From the NCBI GenBank assembly GCA_934486965.1, contig CAKSQP010000103.1:1-5325 (forward strand): a stretch of 5,325 nt of DNA, given 5' to 3'. Positions 1 through 5,134 of this stretch are shown here, piece by piece. The position numbers were made by a program, and so were the translations under genes. The DNA is from an uncultured Eubacteriales bacterium (GTDB taxonomy: Bacteria > Bacillota > Clostridia > Oscillospirales > UBA644). Each line of letters opens with the position of its first letter. Position 1 is the stretch's first letter. Below the pieces are notes generated by a model. The model was not told the DNA's origin. It worked only from the letters and a program-made list of their open reading frames with translations, and did no database searches.

Positions 1-5
1 GAGTA

Positions 6-64
6 ATTCCCCCTCCCCCTAAGGCGCACAGGGAGATTTCCCCCCCCTCTAAGGCGCACAGGGG
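6..64. repeat. Two copies of a 30-bp C-rich/G-rich direct repeat
   Basis: An exact 14-base match, TAAGGCGCACAGGG, occurs at 20-33 and 50-63, a spacing of 30 bases. Each copy follows a similar run that starts ATT and is then mostly C (6-19 and 36-49), so the whole unit is repeated. Within a copy the C-rich left arm (CCCT or CCCCT) can pair with the AGGG or AGGGG right arm, so each unit could fold as a small hairpin with the loop over AAGGCGCAC. The repeat begins near the window edge and more copies may lie outside. Nothing here looks coding. It resembles a dispersed intergenic repeat, but its family cannot be named from this window. Confidence 0.7.
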
Positions 65-124
65 TGTCGGGAGGCGAGGTTTGTTTACGGGAACCCCCTT
101 TTTGACGTAAAATAAAACCGATAC

Positions 125-155
125 AAAAAAAGACCTCCCTGCGGAGGTCTTTTTT
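125..155 (-). terminator. Rho-independent terminator, probably bidirectional
   Basis: A perfect stem is formed by AGACCTCC (131-138) and GGAGGTCT (143-150) around a 4-base CTGC loop. The flanking A-run and T-run extend the pairing out to 126/155. Read on the minus strand, the hairpin is followed by a U-tract (complement of the A-run 125-130), which suits the gene ending at 192. The T-run on the other side means it could also stop plus-strand transcription entering from the left. Confidence 0.9.
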
Positions 156-157
156 AT

Positions 158-213
158 CGTTTTATCTTATCTTTTTGCGGTCCGAACGTTTTTATCTTAT
201 CATCTTTGCGGTC
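158..213. repeat. Imperfect tandem duplication of the gene 3' end
   Basis: Two near-identical segments lie side by side: 158-182 (25 bases) and 187-213 (27 bases). Both begin CGTTTT, contain TATCTTAT and end TTTGCGGTC. The right copy contains the last codons and the TAA stop of the citrate-synthase-type gene. The left copy lies just past the stop, between gene and terminator. The differences are short indels in the T-rich part. This looks like a slippage or duplication event at the gene end, and the left copy is untranslated. Confidence 0.6.
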
Positions 214-1619
214 TCGGGAGAAATTTCGTGCAGAATCGCCTGAAGTTCTTCGTTCGACATCGTCGTGTTTCTGCCGTCGTCGTAAATCTTATCGACCGTT
301 TCTTTCATCTTGACGACGATATCGTCGGTCTTCTTGAATTTGACTTCGCCGAAGCCCGAAAGGCGGAGCATATCGTTGAGCCAGTGGCAAATTCCCGCAA
401 GCCCCGAATGAACGTCCACCGCGACGGAAACGGGACGGTTGAGCAGTTTTTCGGTATCGAAAATATTGTAAATTTCTTCGTCTTTGAGAAGTCCGTCGGC
501 GTGGATTCCCGCTCTGGTGACGTTGAAGTCTCTTCCGACAAACGGAGTTCTCGGCGGGATTTTATATCCTATTTCGTGTTCGAAATATTCGGCGATCTCG
601 GTTATTACGGGCAAGTCCATTCCGTCGTTTGTTCCGCGGAGCGAGCAGTATTCCATGACCATCGCCTCAAGCGGGCAGTTGCCTGTTCTTTCGCCTATTC
701 CCAAAAGCGAGCAGTTGACGCCCGACGCGCCGTAGAGCCATGCGGTCGAGGAGTTCGTGACGACCTTATAGAAGTCGTTGTGTCCGTGCCATTCGATGTT
801 TTCGGATTTTACGCCCGCATAATGTCCGAAACCGTAGATTATTCCGGGGACGCTTCTCGGGAGCGCCGCGCCGGGATACGAAACGCCGTAGCCCATCGTG
901 TCGCAGGCTCTTATCTTGACGGGAATTCCGTATTCTTCGCCCGCGCGTTCGAGCGCCTCGACAAAGGGAACGACAAAGCCGTAATAGTCGGCTCTTGTTA
1001 TGTCTTCGAAATGACAGCGGGGACGGATACCGTATTCCATCGCGCTTTTGACAATCGCAAGATACTTTTCAAGCGCGGTTTTTCGGGTGAGCCCCATTTT
1101 GTTATAGATATGGTAGTCGGAGCAGGAAACGAGAATCCCCGTTTCTTTTATCCCGAGCGATTTTACGAGCGCGAAATCCTTTTCGTTTGCTCTTATCCAG
1201 CTTGTTATCTCGGGGAACTCATAACCGAGTTCCATACATTTTTCAAGCGCTTTTCTGTCTTTTTCGGTGTAAACGAAAAATTCGGTCTGACGGATTATGC
1301 CTTTTTCGCCGCCGAGACGGTGCATCATTTTGTAAAGGTCGACTATCTGCTTTACGGTAAAAGGCGAAGTAGACTGCTGTCCGTCGCGGAAAGTCGTGTC
1401 GGTTATCCAGATATCCTTCGGCATATTCATCGGCACGAAACGGTGGTTGAAGGTTACTTTCGGGACGGTTTCGTAGTCGTAAAGATGTCTGTAAAGATTC
1501 GGCGTTTCTCTTTCCTGTAAAGAGTAGTGATAACTTGACTGCTCGATAAGGTTTGTTTTATCCGAAAGTTCGACTTTTATGTCGTGATCGTTTATTATCT
1601 TTTCGGTGTTTTTGTCCAT
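192..1619 (-). CDS. Re-citrate synthase / 2-isopropylmalate synthase family enzyme
   Basis: This 475-residue protein belongs to the DRE-TIM metallolyase family, whose members condense acetyl-CoA with a 2-oxo acid. The barrel starts with DTTFRDGQQ (residues 74-82), whose Arg and Asp are the catalytic and metal-binding positions of the family. WHGHND (277-282) supplies the two metal-binding histidines. GIGERTGNCPLE (307-318) and the GIHADG stretch (371-376) follow. RCHFEDITRADYYGF (201-215), RACDTMGYG and NVTRAGIHADGLLKDEEIY match my memory of the clostridial Re-citrate synthase group better than LeuA or homocitrate synthase. There is also no LeuA-type regulatory domain. The predicted reaction is oxaloacetate plus acetyl-CoA to citrate in the cytoplasm, feeding glutamate synthesis in anaerobes lacking ordinary citrate synthase. 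The substrate is inferred, and homocitrate or isopropylmalate synthesis is not excluded. I chose the start at 1619 because an AGGAGG site lies 8 bases upstream. An upstream ATG (1679) falls inside the -35 box and cannot be transcribed from this promoter. The gene is monocistronic. Confidence 0.87.
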   Translation of the reverse strand: MDKNTEKIINDHDIKVELSDKTNLIEQSSYHYSLQERETPNLYRHLYDYETVPKVTFNHRFVPMNMPKDIWITDTTFRDGQQSTSPFTVKQIVDLYKMMHRLGGEKGIIRQTEFFVYTEKDRKALEKCMELGYEFPEITSWIRANEKDFALVKSLGIKETGILVSCSDYHIYNKMGLTRKTALEKYLAIVKSAMEYGIRPRCHFEDITRADYYGFVVPFVEALERAGEEYGIPVKIRACDTMGYGVSYPGAALPRSVPGIIYGFGHYAGVKSENIEWHGHNDFYKVVTNSSTAWLYGASGVNCSLLGIGERTGNCPLEAMVMEYCSLRGTNDGMDLPVITEIAEYFEHEIGYKIPPRTPFVGRDFNVTRAGIHADGLLKDEEIYNIFDTEKLLNRPVSVAVDVHSGLAGICHWLNDMLRLSGFGEVKFKKTDDIVVKMKETVDKIYDDGRNTTMSNEELQAILHEISPETAKMIR

Positions 1620-1627
1620 TGAAGTAT

Positions 1628-1633
1628 CCTCCT
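1628..1633 (-). promoter_or_regulatory. Ribosome-binding site AGGAGG that fixes the start
   Basis: On the minus strand AGGAGG is followed by 8 bases and then the ATG at 1619. It is a full Shine-Dalgarno match and decides the start against the longer reading from 1679. Confidence 0.9.
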
Positions 1634-1650
1634 TTTCTTTCCTATTATAA

Positions 1651-1679
1651 ATTATAGCGGGGCGGAAACGGTTTGTCAA
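1651..1679 (-). promoter_or_regulatory. Consensus sigma-A promoter of the citrate-synthase-type gene
   Basis: On the minus strand TTGACA (1674-1679) and TATAAT (1651-1656) are separated by exactly 17 bases (1657-1673), a perfect match to the housekeeping consensus. Transcription should begin near 1644, giving a leader of about 25 bases that contains the ribosome-binding site. No operator-like palindrome is seen around it, so expression is probably strong and constitutive unless controlled elsewhere. Confidence 0.92.
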
Positions 1680-1721
1680 TTATTTTTTCGTTCAAAAAGG
1701 CGAAGAAAAAAGGACTTTTAA

Positions 1722-1752
1722 GTGAAAAAAGAAGAGCCGCACGTCGCGGCTC
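1722..1752 (-). terminator. Rho-independent terminator of the amidase gene
   Basis: GAGCCGC (1734-1740) and GCGGCTC (1746-1752) form a perfect 7-bp stem around a 5-base loop. Read on the minus strand the stem is followed by TTCTTTTTTC, a good U-tract. It sits 22 bases past the amidase stop and upstream of the next gene's promoter, separating the two minus-strand units. The plus-side T-run (1755-1759) could make it work in both directions. Confidence 0.85.
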
Positions 1753-1774
1753 CCTTTTTGCGAAAACTGTTGAA

Positions 1775-2965
1775 TTATATTTTTTTAAGATTTTTAATTG
1801 ACACCCAGGTGTTTATTCCGCCTGAAGTTTTTCCTGTCTTTTTGTCGGCCTTTTCGCCCAGAAGGACACATTCGTCGCCGCCCTTATAGACTTTTGAGCC
1901 GCGGTACGAGGTCTGGGAAACAATGTGATAATAGTCGTTTTTGACCCATGTCGGAATTTTTATTCCGTTCGGAAAATATCTTTCCGCCGATTTTATTATT
2001 TCGACTTTGTCGCCTGCCGAAATCGCCGATGAAACAGGTTTTTCGGTCGGCTTTGCAGGGGTCGGCGCGTTTATCCTGTCTGCGTTTACCCAGCCGTAAA
2101 CTCCTGCCGTGAAGTTGCCGTTTGCGTCGACGGCGCGCAGGTGATACGGGTGAGCGTTTCCCTTTGCGACAGCCGTTATTTTTGCTTTGCCCGCCTTGGC
2201 GTGTGTCGCCGCGGTCTTTGCGTCGGACGAAGTAAAGACTTCCCCGCCCGCAAAATCGACGGTATTTCCGAGGTCGGCGCCCGATGACGGAGACGTCGGG
2301 CTTTTCGGTTCGGTCGGTTCGGGCGTTTTTATCTGTCGGTAAAACTCTTTTATCCTGCCGACAAATTCGTCCCATATAGGAAGAAGAACGACGGGACAGT
2401 ATTTCTTCGGATAAAAATAATTGTGGTTATAAATATCCGTGTCGGGAGAAAGTCCGTGCTTTGCCAGAAGATATGCCGTCAGTATTTCCGCTGTCTTTTC
2501 GGTCTTTTCGTTCCTTTTCGACTGAATGACCTCAACGGCTATAGTGTCGGCGTTTCCTCCGATCGTTTTGCCCGCGGTGTGCGCGGCTTTGCGGGTGCTT
2601 CCGTCGGCGGCGTGCCAGCCCTGCTCGCTGTCGGCAAGTATCTGCCATATATCGTTTTCCCAAACGAAATAGTGAACTACGACCCCGTTCATGTTGCCGT
2701 TGGGGTAGGTCGCGCGGGCGTACTGTTCCGCGGCGTTCGTTCCTTTTGCGACCGAAATGTCGTTCGTGTTGTGAACGGTTATTCCGCGCGGCTTTCCGCT
2801 GCCGTCGTTAAGTTTTCTGTTAGGCTTTACAGGGTCGCCTTTTTTGATATACGACGCTATATCCTTCTGCGCGACGGCGCCGTCTGGAATAATCTTGACG
2901 TTTACGGTCCTTTCTTCGTTTCCGATCTTTATTTTATAAGTGCTGTCGGGAACCAGAAATGCCAT
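1775..2965 (-). CDS. N-acetylmuramoyl-L-alanine amidase (Amidase_2/PGRP fold) with two SH3-like modules
   Basis: This 396-residue endolysin-like protein should cleave the MurNAc-L-Ala bond of peptidoglycan. The catalytic domain spans about 55-210. GITVHNT gives His65, NHNYF gives His181 and KKYCP gives Cys190, matching the His/His/Cys zinc triad of T7-lysozyme-type amidases, with Lys188 two residues before the Cys as in that family. HYFV (98-101) and GWHAAD (116-121) are further family motifs. A Pro/Ser/Thr-rich linker (213-229) leads to an SH3-like module at about 233-299 (AHPYHLRAVD, then YGWVNADRI) and a second at about 316-395 (IPTWVKNDYYHI to TWVSIKNL), likely wall-binding. The N-terminus has no signal peptide or membrane segment. 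A prophage-derived lysin is therefore possible, but no other phage gene is visible. AGGAGG at 2972-2977, 6 bases upstream, supports this start. The gene is divergent from another peptidoglycan hydrolase. Confidence 0.9.
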   Translation of the reverse strand: MAFLVPDSTYKIKIGNEERTVNVKIIPDGAVAQKDIASYIKKGDPVKPNRKLNDGSGKPRGITVHNTNDISVAKGTNAAEQYARATYPNGNMNGVVVHYFVWENDIWQILADSEQGWHAADGSTRKAAHTAGKTIGGNADTIAVEVIQSKRNEKTEKTAEILTAYLLAKHGLSPDTDIYNHNYFYPKKYCPVVLLPIWDEFVGRIKEFYRQIKTPEPTEPKSPTSPSSGADLGNTVDFAGGEVFTSSDAKTAATHAKAGKAKITAVAKGNAHPYHLRAVDANGNFTAGVYGWVNADRINAPTPAKPTEKPVSSAISAGDKVEIIKSAERYFPNGIKIPTWVKNDYYHIVSQTSYRGSKVYKGGDECVLLGEKADKKTGKTSGGINTWVSIKNLKKI

Positions 2966-2983
2966 AATATTCCTCCTTTCCTG

Positions 2984-3045
2984 CCCCTCTTAAAAAGGGG
3001 ACTGTATTATAATATGATAAAAAAACAACTCATGACTGAAGTCAA
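2984..3045 (-). promoter_or_regulatory. Divergent control region: probable amidase promoter, hairpin and small palindrome
   Basis: The 119-bp gap between the two hydrolase genes holds a symmetric TATTATAATA block. On the minus strand this gives TATAAT at 3006-3011, but no good -35 lies 16-18 bases upstream of it. A TTGACT (3040-3045, minus) is present but is too far from that -10. It could pair only with poorer -10 boxes such as TATCAT, with a 20-base spacer. The inverted repeat TGACT-GA-AGTCA (3033-3044) overlaps this -35-like box and could be a regulator site. CCCCT (2984-2988) and AGGGG (2996-3000) form a hairpin that would lie at the extreme 5' end of the amidase mRNA if TATAAT is used. 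The imperfect promoter suggests regulated rather than constitutive expression. The exact elements are uncertain. Confidence 0.4.
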
Positions 3046-3084
3046 AAAAATTTTTACGGCATAAAATAGAGCGGGGGTGTAACA

Positions 3085-4344
3085 ATGACTTTTGTCGGAA
3101 TGAAAGAGGGCGTTTCGGGCCCTCTTGTCGGATATTTACAGAGTATTTTGGCAAAAATCGGTTTTAATCCGGGGAAAACCGACTGCATTTTCGGACCGCG
3201 CACAAAAGAGGCGGTCCTTCGGTTTCAGGAAAAGACTTCCGTTTTTGCCGACGGACGCGTCGGTAAAGAGACTTTTTCGGCGCTTCTTCCGTATCTTCGG
3301 GGCTGGTTTGAATATTTGCCCGAAGAAAACGAGGATTTTTCGGCGGTCGCGGCAAAATTTTCTTCGCCGACGGCTCTTCTTAACGCGGCAAATCCCGAAA
3401 AAACGGACGGGAAAATCACCGTCCCGCTCTTTTACAACACGGTGCCCGCCGACGTCCCGTACTGCCATGAAATTCTTGAGTTCAACCTGCAAAATCTCGT
3501 GAAACGTTTCCCGTTCGTCTCCCTTTTTTCGATAGGGAAAAGCGTTCTCGGAAAAGAGATATACGCCCTGAAAATAGGGAACGGCGAAAAGGAGATATTC
3601 TATAACGGCGCCCATCACGCGAACGAATGGATAACCGCTCTTTTGCTCGCGCGTTTTTCGGAGCAGATCTGCGCCGCGTTCGCTTCGGGTTCTTCCCTCG
3701 CGGGCGAAAACGTTCCTGAAATTTTCGAAACGTCGTCTTTATACATAGTTCCCTGCGTAAATCCCGACGGCGTCGATCTCGTAACGGGGGCGTACGGTCC
3801 GACCTCCGCCGTTTTCCGCGACGCGAAGACGATGAGCGACGGGACGGACTTTCCGAAAGACTGGAAAGCCAATATCGTCGGGGTCGATCTCAACTTAAAC
3901 TATCCTGCGGGGTGGGAGGACGCGAGGGATTACAAATTTTCACTCGGATATACCGACCCTCGTGCGTTCGGGTATGTCGGCAGATATCCGCTTTCCGAAC
4001 CCGAAAGCAGGGCGGTCGCCGCCTTTACCGAAAAACATTCTTTTTCGCTCGTTATCGCCTGCCACGCGCAGGGCGGGGAAATTTTTCCCGAATACAGGGG
4101 GCTTTCCCCCGAAAAAACGGCGGAAATCGCAGAGGAATTTTCTCGTATTTCGGGCTATGAGGCGAAAAAAACGCCCGACGAAATGGGAAACGCCGGATAC
4201 AAGGACTGGTTTATTTCGGAATTTTCAAAGCCGGGGTTCACGATTGAGGTCGGCAGGGGCAAAAATCCGCTTCCGCTGTCGCAGTTTGCCGAAATTTACA
4301 GGGATACCGTCGGGATACTTGCGGCGGCGCCGAGGCTCGCGTAG
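3085..4344 (+). CDS. M14-family zinc peptidase with peptidoglycan-binding domain (gamma-D-glutamyl-diamino acid endopeptidase type)
   Basis: This 419-residue protein resembles the gamma-D-glutamyl-L-diamino-acid endopeptidase I group (M14C), which cuts peptidoglycan stem peptides between gamma-D-Glu and the diamino acid. Residues about 8-70 form a PG_binding_1 domain (FGPRTKEAVLRFQ at 36-48, DGRVGKET at 56-63). After a linker, the M14 domain runs from about 125 to 415. The zinc ligands are His178 and Glu181 in HHANEW and His327 in IACHAQGGEI. The catalytic Glu388 lies in FTIEVGRG. NPDG (226-229) and GVDLNLNYPAGW (266-277) are family landmarks. In the latter, Leu271 occupies the place where carboxypeptidase A has its C-terminal-carboxylate-binding Arg, which fits an endopeptidase. 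No signal peptide is visible, as in the cytoplasmic sporulation-linked members. The start is supported by GGGGGTG (3073-3079), a modest ribosome-binding site. The gene is divergent from the amidase and convergent with the SLOG gene. Confidence 0.9.
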   Translation: MTFVGMKEGVSGPLVGYLQSILAKIGFNPGKTDCIFGPRTKEAVLRFQEKTSVFADGRVGKETFSALLPYLRGWFEYLPEENEDFSAVAAKFSSPTALLNAANPEKTDGKITVPLFYNTVPADVPYCHEILEFNLQNLVKRFPFVSLFSIGKSVLGKEIYALKIGNGEKEIFYNGAHHANEWITALLLARFSEQICAAFASGSSLAGENVPEIFETSSLYIVPCVNPDGVDLVTGAYGPTSAVFRDAKTMSDGTDFPKDWKANIVGVDLNLNYPAGWEDARDYKFSLGYTDPRAFGYVGRYPLSEPESRAVAAFTEKHSFSLVIACHAQGGEIFPEYRGLSPEKTAEIAEEFSRISGYEAKKTPDEMGNAGYKDWFISEFSKPGFTIEVGRGKNPLPLSQFAEIYRDTVGILAAAPRLA

Positions 4345-4350
4345 CAGACT

Positions 4351-4845
4351 TCAGGGTTCGAACGCCAAAATCCGTCTGCCGAGTTTTTCGGCGTAGCGGA
4401 CGGTGTTTTCGGTTCCGCCCGAGCTGCCGTCCCAAACGGCTATAACGATATCGGAATTGTCGACCATATAGCGGTTTCTTTTCTGCATACAGCCGTTCGT
4501 GTATTTTTTCTGCAGAACGGTCGAAACGTCGCATCTTTCGGCGATACTGTAATACCTTTCTTTGTCGGCGGAACTCCAGAAAGCCGCCTGATCGGCGCAG
4601 GGAATAGCCGCTTCGAGCCTTATCTCGGGATACTCTTCTTTAAGAAAGAGGACCGCCTCCGCGGCGTAGGTGTCAACTCCCAGGGCAAGCCCCGAAATGA
4701 AACGGGTGACTCCCTCGTTTTCTATGAGTTCCCTTATCTTTGCGCAGAGAGTGTTTTTGAGTCTGATGCAGCGCTCGTCGCTTTCGTCCGAGCCGAACGG
4801 CAGTTTTCGGGGGCGCAGTCCCGTAAAACAACAGGTCTTTTCCAT
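4351..4845 (-). CDS. YpsA/DUF1273-like SLOG-family protein
   Basis: This 164-residue cytoplasmic protein has a Rossmann-like SLOG fold, a family thought to bind nucleotide-derived ligands. B. subtilis YpsA, a relative, is linked to cell division. The visible motifs are FTGLRP (7-12), SGLALGVDT (51-59), AAIPC (79-83), KRNRYMVDNSD (122-132) and VWDGSSGGTENT (137-148). The last is the glycine-rich ligand loop. The N-terminal motif is normally FTGHRP, and here the His is Leu (codon CTG), which may alter ligand binding. The start at 4845 follows a GAAGGAAG ribosome-binding site and begins right at the conserved MEKTCCFTG. Reading further upstream (to 5031) adds 62 residues with no family similarity that run through a promoter and a hairpin. 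It is a single gene whose stop lies 6 bases from the stop of the convergent peptidase gene. Its physiological role is unknown. Confidence 0.88.
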   Translation of the reverse strand: MEKTCCFTGLRPRKLPFGSDESDERCIRLKNTLCAKIRELIENEGVTRFISGLALGVDTYAAEAVLFLKEEYPEIRLEAAIPCADQAAFWSSADKERYYSIAERCDVSTVLQKKYTNGCMQKRNRYMVDNSDIVIAVWDGSSGGTENTVRYAEKLGRRILAFEP

Positions 4846-4851
4846 TTTATC

Positions 4852-4857
4852 TTCCTT
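4852..4857 (-). promoter_or_regulatory. Ribosome-binding site of the SLOG gene, deciding its start
   Basis: On the minus strand AAGGAA, inside GAAGGAAG, lies 6 bases before the ATG at 4845. The alternative ATG at 4875 overlaps the -10 box, so it cannot be on the mRNA made from that promoter. Confidence 0.7.
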
Positions 4858-4873
4858 CTTTCGTGGGATATCC

Positions 4874-4882
4874 ATTCTATCA
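4874..4882 (-). promoter_or_regulatory. Probable extended -10 promoter of the SLOG gene
   Basis: On the minus strand TGATAGAAT combines a TAGAAT -10 (4874-4879) with an upstream TGN extension (4880-4882). No good -35 is found 16-18 bases further up; CATATT is the nearest candidate. Transcription would start near 4867, leaving a leader of about 22 bases with the ribosome-binding site. It is weaker than the other promoters in the window. Confidence 0.45.
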
Positions 4883-4937
4883 CAACGGCAAAGAGAAATA
4901 TGTCGGAATTTGTCGGGCGCGGTCTTCATTAAACGGG

Positions 4938-4983
4938 GCCCTCCGCAAAAAAGCGGAAAGTAACGCTTCGCAGGGGGCTTTTT
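4938..4983. terminator. Possible composite hairpin terminator
   Basis: GCCCTCCGC (starting near 4938) can pair with GCAGGGGGC (4970-4978) with one wobble and one mismatch. It encloses an inner CCGC-A6-GCGG hairpin (4943-4956) and is followed on the plus strand by TTTTT (4979-4983). On the minus strand a bulged GCGAAG/CTT..CGC stem is followed by six U. It may stop transcription entering from either side between the SLOG gene and the strong promoter at 5025. The pairing is imperfect and no clear gene end points at it, so this is tentative. Confidence 0.35.
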
Positions 4984-5024
4984 ACCGAATAAAAGACAGA
5001 ATTGTGAAACTTTTCGGAAATCGG

Positions 5025-5052
5025 TTGACAACGGGGCGAAAAGTGCTATAAT
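5025..5052 (+). promoter_or_regulatory. Very strong outward-facing sigma-A promoter
   Basis: TTGACA (5025-5030) and TATAAT (5047-5052) are separated by 16 bases, and TGC directly before the -10 (5044-5046) is an extended -10 element. Transcription should start near 5059, inside the first palindrome downstream. It reads to the right, away from the SLOG gene, into the repeat region and out of the window, so its main target gene is not certain. Confidence 0.9.
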
Positions 5053-5058
5053 GAAATC

Positions 5059-5076
5059 GGTTAGTTAATGCTAACC
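5059..5076. promoter_or_regulatory. Operator-like palindrome 1 (GGTTAG-N6-CTAACC)
   Basis: GGTTAGTTAATGCTAACC lies at the expected transcription start. The symmetry extends outward to 11-bp arms (5054-5064 and 5071-5081). The placement just after the -10 is the classic position for a repressor site. The half-site GGTTAG resembles those of DtxR/IdeR-type metal regulators, but other dimeric helix-turn-helix families are possible. The regulator itself is not in this window. Confidence 0.7.
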
Positions 5077-5092
5077 GATTTTTAGGGGAATA

Positions 5093-5110
5093 GGTTAGCG
5101 AGCGCTAACC
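5093..5110. promoter_or_regulatory. Operator-like palindrome 2 (same half-sites)
   Basis: GGTTAGCGAGCGCTAACC shares both 6-base half-sites and the 6-base spacer length with the palindrome at 5059, while the spacer sequence differs. The centres are 34 bases apart. Same-length spacers with conserved outer arms argue for recognition by a protein dimer rather than for chance or a terminator; two bound dimers could cooperate. Confidence 0.7.
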
Positions 5111-5134
5111 GCGACCTGCGGCACGGCGGCGGTG

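Noticed and set aside
228..1520. 430-codon open frame on the plus strand, antisense to the citrate-synthase-type gene
   Set aside because: It lies wholly opposite a clearly conserved enzyme, its translation has no recognisable motif, and it is explained by the codon bias of the real gene.
1620..1679. N-terminal extension of the citrate-synthase-type protein by 20 residues
   Set aside because: The extra ATG lies in the -35 box, upstream of the predicted transcription start, and lacks a ribosome-binding site.
2423..3064. 213-codon plus-strand frame across the amidase gene and its promoter
   Set aside because: It is antisense to a well-supported gene, runs through the intergenic control region, and has no family motif.
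3060..3068. CATAAAATA upstream of the M14 peptidase gene as a sporulation sigma-E/sigma-K -10 box
   Set aside because: It matches the CATA-N3-TA pattern, but no suitable -35 is found at 16-17 bases, and transcription from it would begin within the ribosome-binding site.
1775..4344. Prophage lysis module
   Set aside because: The amidase is endolysin-like, but there is no holin, tail or integrase gene, and the neighbours look chromosomal; it stays only as a possibility for the amidase alone.
4846..5031. 62-residue N-terminal extension of the SLOG protein
   Set aside because: The extra residues have no family similarity and would read through a promoter and hairpin; the conserved N-terminus and ribosome-binding site fit the start at 4845.
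5054..5083. 11-bp palindrome followed by TTTTT read as a terminator
   Set aside because: It overlaps the predicted transcription start, so its 5' arm would be only partly transcribed, and the second palindrome with the same half-sites has no T-run; an operator explains both.
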